64,000 nt of DNA from Neorhizobium sp. JUb45 (GTDB lineage: Bacteria; Pseudomonadota; Alphaproteobacteria; Rhizobiales; Rhizobiaceae). The translations under genes were made by a program, and so were the position numbers. Of this stretch, positions 59,144 through 64,000 are shown in pieces (the stretch's first letter is position 1; the number at the start of each line of letters is the position of its first letter). The DNA is taken from assembly GCF_004343585.1 (NCBI RefSeq), contig NZ_SLYW01000011.1, forward strand, positions 62,001 through 126,000, read 5' to 3'. The notes below the pieces were generated by a model. That model saw only the letters and a list, made by a program, of their open reading frames with translations. It made no database searches and was not told the DNA's origin.

Positions 59144-60043
59144 CTAAAGCCCGTTCGAACTCAACAATCGCCTATTCGCCCGACGCTCCCAAACGACCAG
59201 AACCAGGCTGGATGCCACGATCAGCATGGCGCCTGCGAAAACATTTTCGGCCGGGATTTCTGCCCAAACCAGATACCCGAACACGAACGCCCAAATTAGT
59301 CCCGTATACTCAACGGAGGCCAAAGCTGACGCCGGTGCATACCTAAATCCCTCGTATACGAGATATTGCCCCACTGTTGCGACGATGCCGAGCGCAAGCA
59401 TCAGCAGCCATCCCTCGGCATCCGGTGTTTTCCAAACCCACGGGAAAGACGCTGCGCAAGCAATGGCAAACAGAAAGCTTGTCGCATACATCTGGGCGAG
59501 CGTGGTTTCACTCCTGCTGACGAGACGGATCAGTATGGTGCTGAGAGCCCAGCAGAAACCCGCGGCAACGCACATCGCGGCCGGGAGAAAGCTTGCGGAG
59601 TTGCCCGGATTGGCGGCGATGAGAACGCCGACGAAACCGATGAGACAGGCAAGCCAGCGGCCTGGCCCGACGGTTTCCTTGAGGATGAAAATCGAGAGCA
59701 CCATCACCATCACGGGTGCCGAAAAATACAGCGTCGTGAGCTCTGCCAGACCAAGCCACTTGGCCGCATTGAAAAACAACAGCCAGGCCGCCAACATCAA
59801 CGCCGCACGCAAGACAATCGTAGACCTGTGAGGGCTTTTCAAGATGGAGGCGTGTCCACGGATGCGAGCCAGCACCCCGGCGATGAGAACGATGACGACA
59901 CTTCGAAAGAATAGTATTTCGGGGACTTCGTAATCCGCCACGAGCCACTTCACGATGGCGTCCTGGAGGGCAAAGCAGCTGTATCCAGCCGAGGCCAAGG
60001 CGATACCGACGAGCGCCCTACCCTGCTCATTCACCTTAGACAA
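59144..60043 (-). CDS. EamA/DMT-superfamily transporter
   Basis: A 299-residue inner-membrane protein with ten hydrophobic segments in two EamA halves. It shows the first-half 'SCFALQDAIVKWLVADYEVPEILFFRS', split across TM1-2, and the second-half 'CVAAGFCWALSTILIR', with 'VEYTGLIWAFVFGYLVWAE' near the end, as in RhaT/YdcZ-like metabolite exporters and S-adenosylmethionine-type carriers. The substrate is not evident. The start appears to be TTG 60043 with a GGGG site; GTG 60034 is the alternative. It is monocistronic, with a terminator downstream and a palindrome about 84-98 nt upstream. Confidence 0.85.
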   Translation of the reverse strand: MSKVNEQGRALVGIALASAGYSCFALQDAIVKWLVADYEVPEILFFRSVVIVLIAGVLARIRGHASILKSPHRSTIVLRAALMLAAWLLFFNAAKWLGLAELTTLYFSAPVMVMVLSIFILKETVGPGRWLACLIGFVGVLIAANPGNSASFLPAAMCVAAGFCWALSTILIRLVSRSETTLAQMYATSFLFAIACAASFPWVWKTPDAEGWLLMLALGIVATVGQYLVYEGFRYAPASALASVEYTGLIWAFVFGYLVWAEIPAENVFAGAMLIVASSLVLVVWERRANRRLLSSNGL

Positions 60044-60126
60044 TTCATACCCCTGCCCTCACACCCGGTCGGCCGATTCTGCCAACCTGCTGGTTATTGA
60101 TCCCAAAAGCGAGCGCAGCGCAATGA

Positions 60127-60141
60127 TGTCAACATGTGACA
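60127..60141. promoter_or_regulatory. Palindrome upstream of the DMT gene, candidate operator
   Basis: TGTCA (60127-60131) and TGACA (60137-60141) face each other across ACATG, a perfect 5-bp dyad located about 84-98 nt upstream of the DMT start codon. The size fits a dimeric GntR- or MarR-type repressor. No regulator gene is adjacent. Confidence 0.35.
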
Positions 60142-60168
60142 CACAACCTGCAGGGGACGTGGCCATCA

Positions 60169-60199
60169 CAGGCCGGAGCCGAAGCTGGGATCCGGCCTG
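60169..60199. terminator. Strong hairpin downstream of uxaC
   Basis: CAGGCCGGA (60169-60177) and TCCGGCCTG (60191-60199) form a perfect 9-bp stem with a 13-nt loop, 80-110 nt after the uxaC stop on the minus strand. No T run follows, so it may be a Rho-dependent terminator or mRNA 3'-end stabiliser. Confidence 0.45.
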
Positions 60200-60279
60200 A
60201 ACATCGCGCCAGCGGCAGCCGATCTTCAGGACGAGGAGCCAAGCCTCATTCGAAAGCCGGACGCGAAAATGAAGTTTCC

Positions 60280-61686
60280 TTACATTTTATAGGATCGCTT
60301 GGCCAAACCATAGGCAAGATCATGGGCAACATCCAAAGCCTCATGCTCCCCGAGGCGGCCGGAGACAACCATGCTGGCGAGGAAGCCGCAATCCACACGC
60401 CTTGCGACATCATGGCGGGCGGGTATCGAGCAGAAGGCACGGGTATCGTCGTTGAAACCCACGGTATTGTAAAAGCCCGCCGTTTCGGTCACGGCTTCGC
60501 GATAACGCCGCATACCTTCGGGGCTGTCGTAGAACCACCACGCCGGTCCAATCCTCAGGCAGGGATAGGCCCCGGCCAGAGGTGCGAGTTCCCGCGAATA
60601 TGCGGTCTCGTCCAATGTGAACAGGATAACTGTGAGGTCGTGCCGCATACCGACCGCATTCAACAATGGCTGAAGTGCGGTCACGTAATCGGTGCGACCG
60701 GGAATATCAAAACCCTTGTCACGGCCGAACATTGCCATCACGCTGGGCGAATGGTTGCGGCGCGAACCCGGATGGATCTGCAACACAAGGCCATCTTCCA
60801 GGCTCATCCGCGCCATCTCCGTCAGCATCTGGCCACGGAAGGCATCGGCTTCGGTGGCCGAACATGTACCTTTGAGAACCTTATGAAAGAGTGCTGCGGC
60901 TTCATCCTGCGGCATATCCTCGGTTCTCGCAGAAGGATGCCCGTGATCTGAGGATGTCGCGCCATATTGCTTGAAGAAAGCACGCCGGGCACGATGGGCG
61001 TCGAGATAGCCCGTCCATGTAGTCGTATCAAAGCCGGTCTGCTCGCCCATCAACATGATGTTTTCGGTAAAGCCCGCCATTTCCGGGTCGACAACATTGT
61101 CAGGCCGGTAGGCGGTAACGACACGTCCGTCCCATCCGCTTTCACGGATCATCTTATGCCAGCGCAGGTCATCTGTCGCTGCTTCCGTTGTGGCGATCGC
61201 CTCGATGTTGAAACGCTTGAACAGCGCGCGCGGCCGAAATTCCGGCTGCGAAAGGCAGGCCGAGATATGACCGTAATACCAGTCGGCCGTATCGGCATTC
61301 AGTCTCCGGTCGATGCCAAACACCTCCTGAAAGGAGTGATCCAGCCACAGGCGCGACGGCGTGCCGCGAAAGAGATGATAGTTCTCGGCGAACAGTCGCC
61401 AGATATTTCGGCCATCCGTTTCCACCGGCCCGCCATCGGCACGCGGTACGCCGAGATCGGCTATGCCGACACCCTGCGAGACCAGCATGCGGAAGACGTA
61501 ATGATCCGGCGTGACGATCAACTGCGCCGGATCCGGAAATGCAGCATCTTCCGCATACCAGCGCGGATCGGTATGCCCGTGCGGGCTGATGATCGGCAGG
61601 TCGCGCACCTGATCGTAAAGCTCACGAGCAATACGTCTCGGGCGCTCTTCGGTCGGCAACAGTCGATCGTCATCCAGCAGTTTCAT
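60280..61686 (-). CDS. uxaC: Uronate isomerase (glucuronate/galacturonate isomerase)
   Basis: A 468-residue TIM-barrel amidohydrolase-fold isomerase converting D-glucuronate to D-fructuronate and D-galacturonate to D-tagaturonate. UxaC motifs are 'PIISPHGHTDPRWYA' with the metal histidines, 'NYHLFRGTPSRLWLDH', 'LQIHPGSRRNHSP' and 'CLRIGPAWWFYDSPEGMRRYRE', split over two strands. Length is normal. An AGGAAAGGC site precedes the ATG. It lies 38 nt after a Gfo/Idh oxidoreductase, and a sugar ABC ATPase precedes that, so the three form a uronide uptake and catabolism operon. Confidence 0.95.
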   Translation of the reverse strand: MKLLDDDRLLPTEERPRRIARELYDQVRDLPIISPHGHTDPRWYAEDAAFPDPAQLIVTPDHYVFRMLVSQGVGIADLGVPRADGGPVETDGRNIWRLFAENYHLFRGTPSRLWLDHSFQEVFGIDRRLNADTADWYYGHISACLSQPEFRPRALFKRFNIEAIATTEAATDDLRWHKMIRESGWDGRVVTAYRPDNVVDPEMAGFTENIMLMGEQTGFDTTTWTGYLDAHRARRAFFKQYGATSSDHGHPSARTEDMPQDEAAALFHKVLKGTCSATEADAFRGQMLTEMARMSLEDGLVLQIHPGSRRNHSPSVMAMFGRDKGFDIPGRTDYVTALQPLLNAVGMRHDLTVILFTLDETAYSRELAPLAGAYPCLRIGPAWWFYDSPEGMRRYREAVTETAGFYNTVGFNDDTRAFCSIPARHDVARRVDCGFLASMVVSGRLGEHEALDVAHDLAYGLAKRSYKM

Positions 61687-61724
61687 GGGGATTGCCTTTC
61701 CTGATTGCGTTTCAACGGGCCGGG

Positions 61725-63008
61725 TCAGAAATCGACCAGCTCTGACACTTCGACCGGCAAACCGGTCTGGAACGAACGGTTCGCGGCAAGACCGGTCAGG
61801 ATCGACATGGCGCCATCGCGGAAATCCGCAGCAAAAGCAGCGCCAGAATTCGCACCGCCAAAGATATCGGCAAGCATGCGGTTGTCGCCGCCGCCATGCC
61901 CGCCCTCACCCATCGCCACGGGCACGACACGCGGCTCCCCATGCAGCGGAAAATGATAGAGCTGGATGCCCTTGGCAGCACCTTCCTTATCGGACGAACC
62001 ACCGGCGTTGATGTAGGAGGTCTCGCGCACCATCAGTTCGATGCGTCCCTTCGAGCCGTTGAAGGCAACGTTGAACCCTTCCCAGGGTGCATAGGTGTTG
62101 AGCGAATAGGTCATCACCGTGCGGTTCCGGTAGCGGACCATGACCTGCATCGTATCTTCGATGCTGATGCCGTCGCCAAAAACGTTCTGATCGCGCTGGT
62201 AGCCGTCTTCATGCTCGGCATCCCAATAAAGCGCCTTCTGCACCGGGCTGTCGGTCAGGTCGATCGCAAACGGGTCGACCTTGGCCGCCTGAACTTCGGT
62301 GGTGCGGGTATAGGGCGTGAACAGGCCACGCTCCTCGGCATTGGCGCGGCCGTAAAACCGCAGGTCGCCCATACCGAACACGGTCTGCGGCTGGCTCTGT
62401 AGCCAGAAATTGACGAGGTCGAAATGGTGGGTTGATTTGTGCACCATCAGGCCGCCGCTATTGCGCTTGTCGCGGTGCCAGCGGCGGAAATAATCGGCGC
62501 CATGTTTAGTGTCGAGCAGCCACTCGAAATGCACGGAAAACACCTCGCCGATGCCCCCCGAGGCGATGATGTCGTGAACCGCAGCATTGTGCGGCGCGTA
62601 ACGGTAGTTGAACGTCACCCGCACCGAGCGGCCGGTGCGCTTGGCTGTATCGATGATCTGCTGGCATTTGACGACATCCGTCGTCATCGGCTTTTCTGTG
62701 ATGACGTCGCGACCGGCTTCGAGTGCAGCGATAATGTAGATGTGGTGCGTGCGGTCGATCGAGGTGACGATCACGACGTCTGCGCCGGTCTCTTCCAGCA
62801 TGCGGCCAAAATCTTCCGCCTTGTAGGTGGGCAGGTGCTGATAGCCGAACTCCTCAACTAGAACCTTGTTGGTGTAGTCCATGCGGGTCTGGTTGGTATC
62901 GCACAGCGCCACCAGTTCACCATGCTCGCGGTAGTCGCGTGCGATGGCCTCGTAGAACATGCGGGCGCGGGCTCCGGTGCCGACAAGGACGTATTTCTTC
63001 TTGCTCAT
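61725..63008 (-). CDS. Gfo/Idh/MocA-family oxidoreductase
   Basis: A 427-residue NAD(P)-dependent oxidoreductase. The Rossmann motif is 'LVGTGARARMFYEAI', followed by 'LVALCDTN' and the family's catalytic Lys in 'VITEKPMTTDV'. The C-terminal substrate domain has 'SGGLMVHKSTHHFDLVNFWL' with the usual active-site Asp/His. It oxidises or reduces a hydroxyl of a sugar acid, oligosaccharide or inositol; with uxaC downstream, a uronate-containing substrate is inferred. An AGGAGATATTCG site precedes the ATG. It lies 99 nt after the ABC ATPase gene. Confidence 0.9.
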   Translation of the reverse strand: MSKKKYVLVGTGARARMFYEAIARDYREHGELVALCDTNQTRMDYTNKVLVEEFGYQHLPTYKAEDFGRMLEETGADVVIVTSIDRTHHIYIIAALEAGRDVITEKPMTTDVVKCQQIIDTAKRTGRSVRVTFNYRYAPHNAAVHDIIASGGIGEVFSVHFEWLLDTKHGADYFRRWHRDKRNSGGLMVHKSTHHFDLVNFWLQSQPQTVFGMGDLRFYGRANAEERGLFTPYTRTTEVQAAKVDPFAIDLTDSPVQKALYWDAEHEDGYQRDQNVFGDGISIEDTMQVMVRYRNRTVMTYSLNTYAPWEGFNVAFNGSKGRIELMVRETSYINAGGSSDKEGAAKGIQLYHFPLHGEPRVVPVAMGEGGHGGGDNRMLADIFGGANSGAAFAADFRDGAMSILTGLAANRSFQTGLPVEVSELVDF

Positions 63009-63107
63009 CGAATATCTCCTCTTCCGTTCACACCAAACCGTTCCGATCGACGATGCCGATCCGGCGGAACCATGTTTCTGATCATTTCATGAGAAGGATG
63101 CTTCGCC

Positions 63108-64000
63108 TTATCGGGGCAAAGCACGGCCTTCGCTATCGAATAGGTGGCAGTTCTTCGGATCGATCCGCAATGCGACACTCTCGCCCGAACGGCATGGCTG
63201 CTGGCCGGACAACATGACCGTCATCGCTTCCTGCTGAAAAGGTGGGAGGACATGCAGGACCGTGCTGCCGCCGAGATGTTCGACCAGCTCGATCCGCGCG
63301 TCGCAGATCACCTGACCGGGACCATCGCCGATATCGATATGTTCCGGCCGAATGCCGAGCGTCAGCGTTTTGCCCGTCAGTGCCCTGCCGGTCTCGATGC
63401 GGTTCCCGTTCAGAATGACGCCGGTCGCATCGGCAACGCTAACGCTGGCAAAATTCATCTTGGGCGACCCGATAAAGCCGGCGACAAACTGGTTCTCCGG
63501 GTTGTTGTAGAGTTCAAGCGGCGAGCCCGCCTGCATGACCTTGCCAGCTTTCAACACGACGATCTGGTCGGCCATGGTCATCGCCTCGACCTGATCATGC
63601 GTGACATAGATCATCGTATTGCCGAGCCGCTCATGCAGCTTGGTGATCTCGACGCGCATCTGCACGCGCAATTCCGCATCGAGATTGGAGAGCGGTTCGT
63701 CGAACAGAAAAATTTTCGGATCGCGCACGATCGAGCGACCGATGGCGACGCGCTGGCGCTGGCCACCGGAAAGCGCCTTGGGCTTGCGCTGGAGATAATC
63801 GGTGATCTGCAATGTTGCGGCCGCTTCCCGGACGCGGCGATCGATCTCTTCGCGTTTGTAGCCTGCCGTTTCCAGACCAAAAGCGAGGTTCTTGTAGACG
63901 CTCATATGCGGATAAAGCGCATAGGACTGGAACACCATGGCGATGCCGCGCTTCGAGGCGGCTACATCGTTCATGCGTTCACCGTCGATGAGAAGATCAC
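63108..64000 (-). CDS. ugpC: Sugar ABC transporter ATP-binding protein, UgpC/MalK type (5' end outside window)
   Basis: The last 297 or so codons of a CUT1-family ATPase; the frame runs open through the right edge ('LLIDGERMNDV' before 'AASKRGIAMVFQSYALYPHM'), so the N-terminal Walker A is missing from view and the ATG at 63974 is internal. It shows the Q-loop 'VFQSYALYPHM', signature 'LSGGQRQRVAIGR', Walker B 'FLFDEPLSNLD', H-loop 'VTHDQVEAM' and a C-terminal TOBE_2 regulatory domain with 'GIRPEHI'. It energises uptake of a sugar or oligosaccharide, here probably a uronide given the downstream uxaC. The permeases and binding protein should lie to the right. Confidence 0.9.
   Translation of the reverse strand, partial: DLLIDGERMNDVAASKRGIAMVFQSYALYPHMSVYKNLAFGLETAGYKREEIDRRVREAAATLQITDYLQRKPKALSGGQRQRVAIGRSIVRDPKIFLFDEPLSNLDAELRVQMRVEITKLHERLGNTMIYVTHDQVEAMTMADQIVVLKAGKVMQAGSPLELYNNPENQFVAGFIGSPKMNFASVSVADATGVILNGNRIETGRALTGKTLTLGIRPEHIDIGDGPGQVICDARIELVEHLGGSTVLHVLPPFQQEAMTVMLSGQQPCRSGESVALRIDPKNCHLFDSEGRALPR

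Overview
The window is GC-rich chromosomal or megaplasmid DNA from an alphaproteobacterium, most likely a Rhizobiaceae member (Rhizobium/Agrobacterium/Allorhizobium type). The basis is the ExoY/ExoF/PrsDE-style polysaccharide genes, an RkpK-type UDP-glucose dehydrogenase, Gfo/Idh plus ThuA sugar catabolism and a UgpC-type ABC ATPase. No rRNA, tRNA, CRISPR array or intact mobile element is visible. One short degenerate transposase fragment lies near 30.7 kb.

Layout. (1) 1-1077: the end of a Gfo/Idh oxidoreductase and a ThuA-like gene. (2) 1400-5084: a LytS/LytTR two-component pair and an OFA-family MFS transporter, which together match the E. coli YpdA/YpdB-YhjX pyruvate-sensing set. (3) 5195-17301: exopolysaccharide cluster 1, with a beta-propeller sugar-transferase-like protein, flippase, two GT4-type glycosyltransferases, a Tat-exported GH5 glycanase, methyltransferase, Wzy-like polymerase, GumC-like co-polymerase and CelD-like acyltransferase. 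Two divergent sigma-54 promoters sit back to back at 9.18-9.21 kb. (4) 17539-19912: a small unknown protein and recQ. (5) 20110-30044: an unusual eight-gene leftward operon with a GH15 glucoamylase-like enzyme, a GMC flavoprotein, a VioB-type ferritin-like protein, the GMC small subunit, an IolE-like dehydratase, a second TIM-barrel isomerase/lyase, a metallo-beta-lactamase-fold hydrolase and a thiamine-diphosphate 2-keto-acid decarboxylase. (6) 31176-45065: a type I secretion operon (Wzy-like protein, ABC exporter, HlyD adaptor) ending in a 3,073-residue secreted protein with malectin-type sugar-binding domains. (7) 45137-58777: exopolysaccharide cluster 2, with a Wzc-like ATPase, a GT-A glycosyltransferase, a WecG/TagA glycosyltransferase, a LuxR-type regulator, then an eight-gene operon (ExoY-like initiator, Ugd, UDP-xylose synthase, pyruvyltransferase, Wzx, GT2, beta-helix protein, ExoF-like exporter). 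(8) 59144-64000: a DMT transporter, uronate isomerase, a Gfo/Idh oxidoreductase and the start-less part of a sugar ABC ATPase.

How the parts fit. Cluster 2 has an initiator, UDP-GlcA and UDP-Xyl supply, flippase, polymerase, co-polymerase and outer-membrane exporter, so it should make a xylose/glucuronate-containing, pyruvylated polymer. Cluster 1 lacks an initiator and an exporter and probably borrows them. The two co-polymerases have lost complementary parts: one its Walker A motif, the other its periplasmic coiled coil. The giant secreted malectin protein could bind the polymer. The eight-gene operon at 20-30 kb looks like a soluble route that releases, oxidises and cleaves a glycoside or cyclitol. 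It resembles glucoside 3-dehydrogenase chemistry and the IolG-IolE-IolD inositol pathway, and it is the best candidate for an undescribed system here. All functions are read from sequence patterns and remembered families; no search was run.
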